A DNA stretch of 64,000 nucleotides from Parasphingorhabdus halotolerans (GTDB lineage: Bacteria > Pseudomonadota > Alphaproteobacteria > Sphingomonadales > Sphingomonadaceae), in the NCBI RefSeq assembly GCF_012516475.1, contig NZ_CP051217.1, forward strand, positions 2,604,001 to 2,668,000. Reading direction: 5' to 3'. Under the pieces are notes generated by a model. The model was given only the letters and a program-made list of their open reading frames with translations. It ran no database searches and was not told the DNA's origin. A program made the translations under genes and the position numbers. Shown here piece by piece: positions 37,471-46,045 of the stretch; position 1 is the first letter of the stretch, and every line of letters begins with the position of its first letter.

Positions 37471-40400
37471 TTACTCCGCCGCTATCGCAATGCCGTCGCC
37501 GCCTTCTTCATCTTCGTCGCCGAAGCTGGAGAGTTGGACGTTGAGGCCGAGTGACCGCATTTCCTTGACCAGAACGTTGAAGCTTTCAGGCACGCCGGCT
37601 TCAAAAGTATCGTCGCCTTTGACGATTGCTTCGTAAACCTTGGTCCGTCCGATGACGTCATCGGATTTGACTGTCAGCATTTCCTGCAGCGTGTAAGCCG
37701 CGCCGTAAGCTTGCAGTGCCCAGACTTCCATTTCCCCGAACCGCTGTCCGCCAAACTGCGCTTTACCGCCCAGCGGCTGCTGCGTGACAAGGCTGTAAGG
37801 CCCGATGGAACGTGCGTGGATCTTGTCGTCAACCAAGTGATGCAGTTTGAGCATATAGATATAGCCCACTGTCACTTTGCGATCGAACTTGTCGCCGGTA
37901 CGTCCGTCATAGAGGTTTACCTGACCGCTACGATCCAGACCTGCCAGCTCGAGCATATCGGAAACATCGCTTTCATGCGCACCGTCAAACACTGGCGTTC
38001 CCATCGGGATACCATGCCGCAGATGGCCAACCATTTCGACAATCTCATCGGTATCGCGGCTGTCAATATCTTCATGATATTGCTCACCGTAAATCGCTTT
38101 CAGGCGATCTCTCACTGCGTCAGGCGGAGATGCTGCTTGCGGATCCGGGTTAGCCAGCTTCCACTCTTCCAGCGCTTTCGTTACCTGCTCACCCAAGCCG
38201 CGTGCGGCCCAGCCAAGGTGGGTTTCAAAAATCTGCCCGACATTCATACGCGAAGGCACGCCCAACGGATTGAGCACGATGTCTACCGGCGTACCATCTT
38301 CGAGGAAGGGCATATCTTCCTGCGGAAGAATGCGGGAGATGACCCCCTTGTTTCCGTGACGGCCAGCCATTTTATCGCCCGGTTGCAGCTTGCGCTTAAC
38401 CGCGACGAAGACTTTGACCATTTTCAATACGCCTGGCGACAATTCATCACCACGCTCCAGCTTCTCACGGCGATCTTCAAAGCGTTCGTTAATCTCTTTG
38501 ATCGCTTCGTCATATTGGCCGCGGGTCGCTTCAAAATCGGACTGGAACTTGTCGTCCTTGACCGCGATTTTCCACCAATCAACCTGCTCGAGTTCGGCAA
38601 GGCTTTCCTCGGTAATCGTCGCGCCTTTCTTCATCGGTTTTGGCGCAGAGGTTGCGGTTTGACCGATCAGCATGTCTTTCAATGCATTGAAGGTTGCACG
38701 GTTGAGGATGGCGCGCTCGTCATCTCTATCTTTCGTGAAGCGCGAAATTTCTTCGCGTTCAATCGCCAGAGCGCGTTCGTCTTTGTCGATGCCGTGGCGG
38801 TTAAATACGCGCACTTCAACGACAGTACCGGCAACACCGGGAGGCAGGCGCAACGAGGTATCGCGAACATCGGATGCTTTTTCACCAAAGATCGCGCGCA
38901 GAAGTTTTTCTTCCGGCGTCATCGGGCTTTCGCCTTTTGGGGTAATTTTGCCGACGAGAATATCGCCCGGCTCGATCTCAGCGCCAATGTAAACAATGCC
39001 GGCTTCATCAAGGTTGCGCAGCGCTTCCTCACCGACATTGGGAATATCACGCGTGATATCTTCGGGGCCAAGCTTGGTATCGCGCGCCATGACTTCAAAT
39101 TCCTCGATATGGATCGAAGTGAAGACATCGTCTTTCACGATACGTTCGCTGATGAGGATGCTATCCTCGTAGTTATAGCCATTCCAGGGCATGAACGCGA
39201 CGAGGCTGTTCTTGCCCAGCGCCAGTTCACCCATATCTGTCGAAGGACCATCAGCGATTGTGTCGCCTTCCTGAACCATTTCGCCCACCTTCACCAGCGG
39301 TCGCTGGTTGATGCAGGTGTTTTGGTTGGAACGCTGGAATTTTTGCAGCGTGTAAATATCCACGCCGGATTTGCCAGCTTCGACATCGCCTTGCGCGCGG
39401 ATAACGATACGGGTTGCATCGACTTGGTCGACGATACCGCCGCGGCGCGCCGAGATGGCAGCGCCGGAATCGCGGGCGACGGTTTCTTCCATGCCGGTTC
39501 CGACAAACGGCGCTTCGGCTTTCACCAAAGGCACAGCCTGACGTTGCATGTTCGATCCCATGAGTGCGCGGTTGGCGTCATCGTTTTCCAGGAAAGGAAT
39601 GAGCGAAGCTGCGACCGATACGAGCTGTTTCGGCGAAACGTCCATCAGGGTAATGGTGTCGCGCAGCGCCATAAGGAATTCACCGGCCTGACGTGAAGAG
39701 ACGATTTCTTCCACGAAGCTGCCGTCCTCATTAAGGTCAGCGTTTGCCTGCGCAACCGTATGCTTCTGCTCTTCCATGGCGGAGAGATAGACCACATCGT
39801 CAGTCACTTTATTGTCGACGACTTTCCGGTATGGCGTTTCGATAAAGCCGTATTTATTCACGCGGCTAAATGATGCCAGCGAGTTGATCAGACCGATGTT
39901 CGGGCCTTCCGGCGTTTCAATCGGGCAGATACGGCCATAGTGGGTAGGGTGAACGTCGCGGACTTCAAAGCCAGCGCGTTCACGCGTCAGACCACCGGGG
40001 CCCAATGCTGAAACGCGGCGTTTATGGGTAACTTCCGAAAGCGGGTTGGTCTGATCCATAAATTGCGAAAGTTGCGAGGAGCCGAAGAATTCGCGAACGG
40101 TTGCAACCGCAGGTTTCGCATTGATTAGATCGTTTGGCATCACAGTGGATACATCGACGCTGGACATGCGCTCTTTAACAGCGCGCTCCATGCGCAGGAG
40201 GCCAACCCGATACTGGTTTTCCAGCAGTTCACCAACAGAACGAACACGGCGGTTGCCAAGGTTGTCAATATCATCGACTTCGCCCTTGCCATCTTTCAGA
40301 TCGACGAGGGTTTTGACAACGGCAAGAATGTCTTCCTTGCGCAAAATTGTGTAATCATCCGGAGCATCCAGTTCGAGACGCATGTTCAATTTTACACGGC

Positions 40401-41874
40401 CCACTGCGCTGAGGTCATAGCGATCAGGGTCAAAGAACAGGCCTTCGAACAGCGCTTCTGCTGTTTCGCGGGTTGGTGGTTCGCCGGGGCGCATGACGCG
40501 ATAAATATCGGACAGCGCACCATCACGGTCATCCGCTTTGTCGACTTTCAGCGTGTTGCGGATCCACGGACCGGTGGTGACATGGTCGATATCCAGCAGT
40601 TCCAGATGATCGATACCGGCACCATCCAGCTTCTCGAGATTTTCAACCGTCACTTCGTCACCAGCTTCGATGTAAATTTCGCCGGTTTTCTCGTTAATCA
40701 GATCAAACGCGCTGTAGCGACCGAAAATTTCTTCTGTTGGAATAACGACATTTGTCATGCCGTCAGATTGGGCCTTGGCAGCGCCGCGTGGTGTAATCTT
40801 GGTGCCTGCCGCAAAAACGACTTCGCCACTTTCTGCATCGACAATATCAAAGGTCGGCTTCTGGCCGCGCCATTGCTCCGAAACAAACGGGATAGTCCAG
40901 CCGCCGCCGTTCTTTTTGGAAGCGCGCTTGTAAGTAATGCGATCATAAAACAGGTTGAGGATGTCTTCCTCGGAATAACCCTGCTTCAGGATGCCAGTGA
41001 TTTCAGCCGATTTGGTGCGGCCTTCATCTTCAATCTTGCCACCGATTTCAATCGCACCCATAGGTTCTTTGATGGTGATGCGATTGCCTTCGACCTCAGT
41101 GATTTCAGCAGGCTGCTTCATACCGCCAACGCGAACCATTTCGCCAACCTTGAACGGCGGCTTCTTTTCTTTGACTTCAAGAATGGCATCACCAAGCGAA
41201 CGCAGCAATGCGGTCACGGGCAATTTACGTTTCCGGTCGATACGGACGTTGACGATGTCTTTCGCGTCAAATTCAAAGTCCAGCCAGCTACCACGGTAAG
41301 GAATAACGCGGGCGGCGAACAGGAATTTGCCGGACGAATGGGTTTTGCCGCGGTCATGGTCAAACAAAACGCCGGGCGAACGGTGCATCTGGCTGACAAT
41401 AACGCGCTCTGTGCCGTTGATGACGAAGGTGCCGTTCTTGGTCATCAAAGGCATGTCGCCCATATAAACGTCTTGTTCTTTAATATCGAGAACCGAACGC
41501 GCTTCTGTTTCCGGATCAACTTCAAATACGATCAGGCGCAGCGTTACTTTCATCGGAGCAGCATAGGTGATGCCGCGCTGGCGACATTCTTCGACATTAT
41601 ATTTAGGATCTTCGAGCACATAGTTGACGAAGTCCATTTCGGCAGTGCCGGCAAAATCGCGGATCGGGAATACGCTGCGCAGTGTTTTTTCCAGACCGGA
41701 AACATAACCAACGGAAGGATCAGAGCGTAGGAATTGCTCATACGACTCGCGCTGCACCTCGATGAGATTCGGCATTTCGATGACTTCATGAATGTCGCCA
41801 AAGATTTTGCGAATACGCTTCTTGCGGGTTGGGGTCGGAGCCGTCGTTTTAACAGACGCTGCTTGGGTAGCCAT
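37471..41874 (-). CDS. rpoB: RNA polymerase beta subunit
   Basis: A 1467-residue beta subunit, about 125 longer than that of E. coli. The rifampicin region [15 protein letters not shown] / [14 protein letters not shown] is wild type. Other landmarks: [44 protein letters not shown], and the C-terminal clamp contact [19 protein letters not shown]. Residues of about 229-298, between LLRSLG and [11 protein letters not shown], have no counterpart in E. coli beta and read like a small beta domain. A promoter 230 bases upstream shows that rpoB is not transcribed from rplJL, which lies 10 kb away. Confidence 0.99.
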   Translation of the reverse strand: MATQAASVKTTAPTPTRKKRIRKIFGDIHEVIEMPNLIEVQRESYEQFLRSDPSVGYVSGLEKTLRSVFPIRDFAGTAEMDFVNYVLEDPKYNVEECRQRGITYAAPMKVTLRLIVFEVDPETEARSVLDIKEQDVYMGDMPLMTKNGTFVINGTERVIVSQMHRSPGVLFDHDRGKTHSSGKFLFAARVIPYRGSWLDFEFDAKDIVNVRIDRKRKLPVTALLRSLGDAILEVKEKKPPFKVGEMVRVGGMKQPAEITEVEGNRITIKEPMGAIEIGGKIEDEGRTKSAEITGILKQGYSEEDILNLFYDRITYKRASKKNGGGWTIPFVSEQWRGQKPTFDIVDAESGEVVFAAGTKITPRGAAKAQSDGMTNVVIPTEEIFGRYSAFDLINEKTGEIYIEAGDEVTVENLEKLDGAGIDHLELLDIDHVTTGPWIRNTLKVDKADDRDGALSDIYRVMRPGEPPTRETAEALFEGLFFDPDRYDLSAVGRVKLNMRLELDAPDDYTILRKEDILAVVKTLVDLKDGKGEVDDIDNLGNRRVRSVGELLENQYRVGLLRMERAVKERMSSVDVSTVMPNDLINAKPAVATVREFFGSSQLSQFMDQTNPLSEVTHKRRVSALGPGGLTRERAGFEVRDVHPTHYGRICPIETPEGPNIGLINSLASFSRVNKYGFIETPYRKVVDNKVTDDVVYLSAMEEQKHTVAQANADLNEDGSFVEEIVSSRQAGEFLMALRDTITLMDVSPKQLVSVAASLIPFLENDDANRALMGSNMQRQAVPLVKAEAPFVGTGMEETVARDSGAAISARRGGIVDQVDATRIVIRAQGDVEAGKSGVDIYTLQKFQRSNQNTCINQRPLVKVGEMVQEGDTIADGPSTDMGELALGKNSLVAFMPWNGYNYEDSILISERIVKDDVFTSIHIEEFEVMARDTKLGPEDITRDIPNVGEEALRNLDEAGIVYIGAEIEPGDILVGKITPKGESPMTPEEKLLRAIFGEKASDVRDTSLRLPPGVAGTVVEVRVFNRHGIDKDERALAIEREEISRFTKDRDDERAILNRATFNALKDMLIGQTATSAPKPMKKGATITEESLAELEQVDWWKIAVKDDKFQSDFEATRGQYDEAIKEINERFEDRREKLERGDELSPGVLKMVKVFVAVKRKLQPGDKMAGRHGNKGVISRILPQEDMPFLEDGTPVDIVLNPLGVPSRMNVGQIFETHLGWAARGLGEQVTKALEEWKLANPDPQAASPPDAVRDRLKAIYGEQYHEDIDSRDTDEIVEMVGHLRHGIPMGTPVFDGAHESDVSDMLELAGLDRSGQVNLYDGRTGDKFDRKVTVGYIYMLKLHHLVDDKIHARSIGPYSLVTQQPLGGKAQFGGQRFGEMEVWALQAYGAAYTLQEMLTVKSDDVIGRTKVYEAIVKGDDTFEAGVPESFNVLVKEMRSLGLNVQLSSFGDEDEEGGDGIAIAAE

Positions 41875-42106
41875 ATGTGTTTTGCCTTCTCGCCATCACC
41901 GGATTTGCGCTGCGATTGCAACGCACTGCCGGTGGAAATTCAAAATTTATGAGGCGCTTCAGAACAATAAAAGCCGCATATCTCCGATGCCCTTTTCTGG
42001 GTCTGGAAATTGCAGCTTCTTAGCGTCCTGAAAACCGGTCAGAAATCATTTCTTATGGCGCACTGCGCAACTGCACGCCCTGTCTCGAAATCTGCGGTGA
42101 GCGAAC

Positions 42107-42135
42107 GATATAGGGAGATGTTGGATTTGGGTCAA
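42107..42135 (-). promoter_or_regulatory. sigma-70 promoter of rpoB
   Basis: On the minus strand TTGACC and TATATC are separated by exactly 17 bases. The predicted transcript start is near 42100, giving a leader of about 225 bases before rpoB. Confidence 0.7.
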
Positions 42136-42208
42136 GGGGCGGATGTTCGTCTGGAATGCTTTGCAATGGAATGGATGGAGGCTTGTTTCAGGCCTGGAAA
42201 CCCCGGTA

Positions 42209-42263
42209 ATTATTGATAAACAATAAATTACTTGATGTTTATCAATATGGTGATATTGATAAA
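42209..42263. promoter_or_regulatory. cluster of palindromic operators before DUF2975-XRE operon
   Basis: Three copies of TTGATAAA/TTTATCAA lie within 55 bases. Copies two and three form a perfect 11-base inverted repeat (TTTATCAATAT, 4-base spacer, ATATTGATAAA; 42238-42263). The first is the core of a second palindrome (TTATTG-ATAAA-CAATAA, from about 42210). They end 36 bases before the first gene of an operon whose second gene is a small XRE-type repressor, the obvious candidate binder. Confidence 0.75.
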
Positions 42264-42298
42264 CGATAAGCAACGCGAATCGAGAATGGAATTCAACA

Positions 42299-42859
42299 AT
42301 GACTCAGACCAAAGAATCAAATGATATCGTGCTGAAATCGGCGCGGGGAATATTGACTTTTAGCAAGTGGGCTTTGCTTGTTGGGATAAGCGTGGTCGTG
42401 CTTTGCTTACTGGCCATACCGTTCACATATCAATTTTTGCTGGCGGAAATGTCAAAGGCTTTTGTGAACCCGCCTGAGCCTGAAATGTTCGGGATGATCG
42501 CATTGATCATGATACTGGCGATTGTCATGTTGCTGCTGACGCTTTTTGCGGTCGATCGCCTGCGACGCATCGTGAACTCGGTTGGCGAGGGCAATCCATT
42601 TACACATATCAACGGCACCCGGCTGCGCGGGATCGGTATCGCGGCATTTGCAATCCAGATTGTTACATTTTGCGCTAGCCTGCTGGCTATTGGTGTTGTC
42701 ACGATGCTCGGCGACCCGAAACCCGGCGTTGATTTTGAAATGCCAGCAGATGCCAGCATTTCAGTGTCCGGCGTGCTGCTGGTCCTGCTTCTGATCATCC
42801 TTGCAAGGGTATTTGACCGCGGTGCCGAGATGCAGGAAGAGTTGGAAGGGACGGTCTAA
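42299..42859 (+). CDS. DUF2975 membrane protein
   Basis: A 186-residue inner-membrane protein with four predicted helices: residues 21-47, 67-88, 115-138 and 156-172. RLRRIVNSVGEGNPF between helices 2 and 3 is the conserved motif of DUF2975, a family usually encoded beside a small XRE regulator, as here. The function of the family is not known. It leads a three-gene operon: its TAA stop shares a base with the ATG of the XRE gene (TAATG). Just upstream is the palindrome cluster, so the operon is probably autoregulated. Confidence 0.85.
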   Translation: MTQTKESNDIVLKSARGILTFSKWALLVGISVVVLCLLAIPFTYQFLLAEMSKAFVNPPEPEMFGMIALIMILAIVMLLLTLFAVDRLRRIVNSVGEGNPFTHINGTRLRGIGIAAFAIQIVTFCASLLAIGVVTMLGDPKPGVDFEMPADASISVSGVLLVLLLIILARVFDRGAEMQEELEGTV

Positions 42860-43077
42860 TGGCAATTTCCGTCAAACTCGACGATCTGCTGCACGATAAC
42901 CGCATGACCCTGACCGAATTGGCCGAGCGTGTCGACATCACGCTGGCCAATCTGTCGATCCTGAAAACCGGCAAGGCCAAGGCGATGCGGTTTACGACGC
43001 TGGAAGCGATTTGCCGGGAATTGAAATGCCAGCCGGGGGATTTGCTGGCGTTTGAAGATAAGGAACCTGACCAGTGA
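42859..43077 (+). CDS. XRE family (YozG-like) HTH regulator
   Basis: A 72-residue DNA-binding protein that is little more than a helix-turn-helix (LDDLLHDNRMTLTELAERVD followed by ITLANLSILKTGKAKAMRF), of the YozG-like Cro/C1 group that accompanies DUF2975. It overlaps both neighbours (TAATG with DUF2975, GTGA with the next gene). It most likely binds the inverted repeats at 42209-42263 as a dimer and represses its own operon; this is inference from position and symmetry. Confidence 0.9.
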   Translation: MAISVKLDDLLHDNRMTLTELAERVDITLANLSILKTGKAKAMRFTTLEAICRELKCQPGDLLAFEDKEPDQ

Positions 43078-43490
43078 CAGCACCGTCTATCTCGCCGCTA
43101 CGGCTTAATCTGCTCCGCGTTGCTTATGCCATTATAGGTTTCGGTCTGGCGCTGACGCTATGGCCGCAATTAATCGAGCCGGTGCAGGACTGGCCGCTTA
43201 AATCCGGCGTTGTGGCTTCGATGCTCGGTGCGATGTCTCTGCTTGCCTTGTTGGGTCTCTGGCGACCATTAATGATGCTGCCAATACTGATCTTCGAGGT
43301 TATGTGGAAAACGATATGGTTGCTCCGAATGGCTCTGCCGCTTTGGCTGGGTGACCGTATGGACGAGGACACCATGATGACCGTGTTTGAATGTCTGTTG
43401 GTCATTCCCGTCGCGCTGCTGATTCCGTGGGATTATGTGTGGAATAGATATGTTCGCCGTGATCCGGTTGCAGCACGAAACGACTTGTGA
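43074..43490 (+). CDS. hypothetical four-helix membrane protein
   Basis: A 138-residue membrane protein with helices at about 13-30, 43-62, 66-84 and 105-124 and a short charged tail (RYVRRDPVAARNDL). No family recognised with confidence. It starts with GTG in an overlap with the XRE stop and so is the third gene of the DUF2975-XRE operon. Its presence as the coupled third member suggests a role with the DUF2975 protein in the membrane. Confidence 0.7.
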   Translation: MTAPSISPLRLNLLRVAYAIIGFGLALTLWPQLIEPVQDWPLKSGVVASMLGAMSLLALLGLWRPLMMLPILIFEVMWKTIWLLRMALPLWLGDRMDEDTMMTVFECLLVIPVALLIPWDYVWNRYVRRDPVAARNDL

Positions 43491-43592
43491 GGACTATTCT
43501 CACCCTGCCAAGGCAACGGCGTGTTCAAAAATGCTGGATTTTTAGAAGCAACAGTTAGATGCAGGAGCATCAAAACTGGAATAGATCACAAC

Positions 43593-44102
43593 ATGCAAAT
43601 ATCGTCCATAACAACCGACCGGCTGGTCCTTCGCAAACCGCAATTGTCCGACAGCGAGCAATTGATACTGCTGGCCAATGACTGGGAGGTTGCGAAATAT
43701 CTTGCCCGTTTGCCCCATCCCTATGGTTTGGAAGATGCCGATTTCTTTTTCACCGAAGTTGTTGAAAAGGAAATGACATGGGCGCTCATTCTGGATGATA
43801 AATTTATCGGCACTATCGGGCTGGTCCGCCATCACGACAGCTCGCTGGAGCTTGGCTATTGGATTGGTCGACCCTATTGGGGCAAAGGTTATGTCACCGA
43901 GGCTGCACGCGCTGTGCTGCAATGGGCGCAGACGGTTTTGCCAGACTCCAGAATTGTCTCCGGCTGTTTCATCGGGAATGATGCATCATACAAGATACTC
44001 GAAAAACTGGGCTTTGTCGAAACGGGGCGTTCATCGCGTTTTGCGCTCGCCCAAGTCAAGGATCTCGAGCATCGGGATATGATGTTGCGCTCTGAAGAAT
44101 GA
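43593..44102 (+). CDS. GNAT family N-acetyltransferase (RimJ/RimL-like)
   Basis: A 169-residue acetyltransferase with the family opening ITTDRLVLRKPQLSDSEQL and the acetyl-CoA loop WGKGYVTEAARAVLQWA, followed by VSGCFIGNDASYKILEKLGF. It belongs to the same broad group as the enzyme at 614-1159 but shares no closer resemblance. ATG at 43593 was chosen because family homology begins there; upstream in-frame codons add a non-conserved leader. Its stop overlaps the ATG of a short-chain dehydrogenase remnant. Confidence 0.85.
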   Translation: MQISSITTDRLVLRKPQLSDSEQLILLANDWEVAKYLARLPHPYGLEDADFFFTEVVEKEMTWALILDDKFIGTIGLVRHHDSSLELGYWIGRPYWGKGYVTEAARAVLQWAQTVLPDSRIVSGCFIGNDASYKILEKLGFVETGRSSRFALAQVKDLEHRDMMLRSEE

Positions 44103-44224
44103 CTCGGAGGTCAAACCGGACCAGACTCGAAGCTATCGCGGTGTTTCTGGCTTCAAAAGAAAGCGATTTCATGCCGGGACAAAGCATTGTCATCGACGGC
44201 GGTCGCACCATCTTTCCGCTTTAG
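44099..44224 (+). pseudogene. C-terminal remnant of a short-chain dehydrogenase
   Basis: The 41-codon frame from ATG 44099 ends in EAIAVFLASKESDFMPGQ and then IVIDGGRTIFPL before TAG at 44222. This is the typical C-terminus of SDR oxidoreductases (FLAS..A.FITGQ..VDGG). The Rossmann core and the YxxxK active site are missing, so only the last 30 or so residues of the old gene survive, next to the GNAT gene. Confidence 0.75.
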
Positions 44225-44243
44225 CGTGAAGACACGCCAATGA

Positions 44244-44272
44244 TTGACTTTACTGTATTGCTCTAATAATAC
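44244..44272 (+). promoter_or_regulatory. sigma-70 promoter of a probably leaderless gene
   Basis: TTGACT and TAATAC are separated by 17 bases. The -10 box ends only 7 bases before the ATG of the DUF4386 gene at 44280, which puts the expected transcript start on the start codon itself. Confidence 0.6.
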
Positions 44273-44279
44273 ACATTGA

Positions 44280-44993
44280 ATGAAAGATGTATCGACTGCA
44301 GTTCCGCTGAAGCTTGAAACAATCGCTCATATTGTCGGCTGGTCGTTGCTGGGGACTATCCTTGTCGGCGTTCTCGGTGCGCTGACGGTGGGGCAGGGCA
44401 TTGACATTAATCTCTCCGCCGATGTCATTGTTACGGCGCAGAATATGCTGGAGGCGGAAACCCAATTGCGGGCCAAGGCCTATATCGCACTGCTGGTTTT
44501 CGCGCTGCAGGTTGTGATTAGTGCCGGTCTATTCATGCTCTTGCGGTCAATCGGTCAATTGCTTGCCGCGTGGAGTCTGATCGTCAGTCTGGGTGCGGCG
44601 CTGCTCGTGCTCATGAGTGCTGTATTTAATCTCAACGCCGCCGAACTGGCGGGTGACATAGCTTATGCCGAATTGGCGGATGAGGAACTGAGACTGCTTT
44701 TAACTGGATTACAGGCAACATCGGACTATACTTCTTTCCATCTCGGTCTGATCTTGTCGAGTATTTCGATGGTCGGCTTTGCTTATTTGTTCCTGCGGTC
44801 CGGAATGATCCCGAAGCTGATCGCCGGATGGGGTATATTTGCCTTTTCTTTCATGGCTGCGGCTGTTGTAGCTCGCGACTTCATTCCGATCATTGGTCAC
44901 AGTACGGTGACGGCGTCGTTCATGATATCCAATCTGATTGCCCTGGTTGCGATGGGATCATATCTTGCCATCAAGGGCGTGCGTTCAGTCTGA
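44280..44993 (+). CDS. DUF4386-like membrane protein
   Basis: A 237-residue protein with about six membrane helices, the order and lengths of which fit DUF4386 (ARAYIALLVFALQVVISAGL-like second helix, SSISMVGFAYLFLRSGMIPK, GWGIFAFSFMAAAVV). The family has no assigned role. There is no ribosome-binding site before the ATG, and a good promoter ends 7 bases upstream, so the mRNA may be leaderless. It converges on the TetR gene with a 9-base overlap of the 3' ends. Confidence 0.75.
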   Translation: MKDVSTAVPLKLETIAHIVGWSLLGTILVGVLGALTVGQGIDINLSADVIVTAQNMLEAETQLRAKAYIALLVFALQVVISAGLFMLLRSIGQLLAAWSLIVSLGAALLVLMSAVFNLNAAELAGDIAYAELADEELRLLLTGLQATSDYTSFHLGLILSSISMVGFAYLFLRSGMIPKLIAGWGIFAFSFMAAAVVARDFIPIIGHSTVTASFMISNLIALVAMGSYLAIKGVRSV

Positions 44994-45611
44994 TTGTTTC
45001 AGGCGAAAATCCGTCATGGTCACCACCTTGCGGATCATCGCCGGATCATATTCCACCTGACCATCCAAAATAAGCATCGCCAGCCCGTGGACCAGTGACC
45101 AGGTGTGCAGTGCGGCTACAGCGCGCTCTTCGACATTCATGCTTTTGGGCATCATCGCCGCGATCCCGGTGCGGAGCTGGCGAAACGCTTCTCCCATCTG
45201 GCTGGCATCCTCAATGGTCAAATCAACTTCTCCGACGCGGGAATAGATGAGCCGCATTTGCGCCGGGTTTTTCACCGCCCATTCAACATAGGTAATACCA
45301 ACCTCGACAAATCCCTCGCGGCCACCGCCCGCCGCCATCGCCGCTTTGGCCTGATTCGCGCCGAGCCGGTTGAGCGCTTCCATCGCCAGAGCATCCAACA
45401 GCGCATCCTTATTCGGAAAATGGCGATAAAGCGCAGTAGCCGATACACCTAGATCGCGAGCGAGAGCACGTAGCCCTATATCCGGATGATCCAGATTCTC
45501 GATTTGCTCCATACCGAGCGACAGCGCTGCGCTGCGCAAATCGCCGTGGTGATATGTGCCGGTTTCCTTGGCACTTTCTTTAATGTTGACACTGTTACCT
45601 TTTTTCGCCAT
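44985..45611 (-). CDS. TetR/AcrR family regulator (WHG domain)
   Basis: A 208-residue repressor. The helix-turn-helix is at residues 35-70 (LRALARDLGVSATALYRHFPNK) and the C-terminal ligand domain is of the WHG type (AMRLIYSRVGEV-like region, LHTWSLVHGLAMLILDG). I chose the ATG at 45611 (MAKKGNSVN); an in-frame ATG at 45650 is the alternative. It is divergent from a small membrane-protein gene and the carotenoid oxygenase, which are only 50 bases away, and probably controls them. Confidence 0.9.
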   Translation of the reverse strand: MAKKGNSVNIKESAKETGTYHHGDLRSAALSLGMEQIENLDHPDIGLRALARDLGVSATALYRHFPNKDALLDALAMEALNRLGANQAKAAMAAGGGREGFVEVGITYVEWAVKNPAQMRLIYSRVGEVDLTIEDASQMGEAFRQLRTGIAAMMPKSMNVEERAVAALHTWSLVHGLAMLILDGQVEYDPAMIRKVVTMTDFRLKQSD

Positions 45612-45661
45612 GTTAACAGCATAAACATTCAGAGTCGAAATGCCAAGCAAGAAGGTAACTC

Positions 45662-46030
45662 ATGCAAATCTACGCAATCATTGTGGCCACTTTGGGCGTC
45701 ATAGTTGCAGTGGCCCATTCCACGCTCAGCGAGCGGATTTTGCTGGAGCCGTTGTATCGCGAACGCACTGACGGTATGCTGGCCGCCAAACCGATGCGGG
45801 ATATCATTCGGGCGGTGTTTCATATGCCGTCTATTGCCTGGGCGGGCCTTGGTATCGCGGTTATGCTCAACCGCATGCAGGATGGCAGCGATCTGCTTCC
45901 GATCATCGCTGCGATAATTTTTATGCTGTCAGGGATTGGCAATCTTGCGGCCCTGCGCCGACCGCATCCCGGCGGACTTGTTTTACTGGCCATGGCCATA
46001 GCGACCATCGCCGATATCTGGATTAACTGA
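45662..46030 (+). CDS. small hypothetical membrane protein
   Basis: A 122-residue protein with four hydrophobic segments (residues 3-20, 51-69, 79-97, 104-120) and a basic first loop. No family recognised. It precedes the carotenoid oxygenase gene by 15 bases on the same strand, and a TetR gene lies divergently upstream, so it is probably co-expressed with the oxygenase and controlled by that repressor. Confidence 0.72.
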   Translation: MQIYAIIVATLGVIVAVAHSTLSERILLEPLYRERTDGMLAAKPMRDIIRAVFHMPSIAWAGLGIAVMLNRMQDGSDLLPIIAAIIFMLSGIGNLAALRRPHPGGLVLLAMAIATIADIWIN

Positions 46031-46045
46031 AAAGGAAATTCTTCA

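Larger units (their letters stand above)
41875..42298. other. gene-free spacer upstream of rpoB
   Basis: This 424-base stretch contains the rpoB leader and promoter on the minus strand and, at 42210-42263, the palindromes in front of the DUF2975 operon on the plus strand. I see no convincing gene in it. Confidence 0.7.

Noticed and set aside
37711..39696. 661-codon open frame antisense to rpoB
   Set aside because: It mirrors a real gene in a codon-biased region; the translation has no recognisable domain, and rpoB on the other strand explains it. The same applies to the 436-codon frame at 35539-36849 opposite rpoC.
42010..42216. 68-codon plus-strand frame in the rpoB upstream spacer
   Set aside because: No ribosome site, no family resemblance, and it overlaps the rpoB promoter and the operator cluster.
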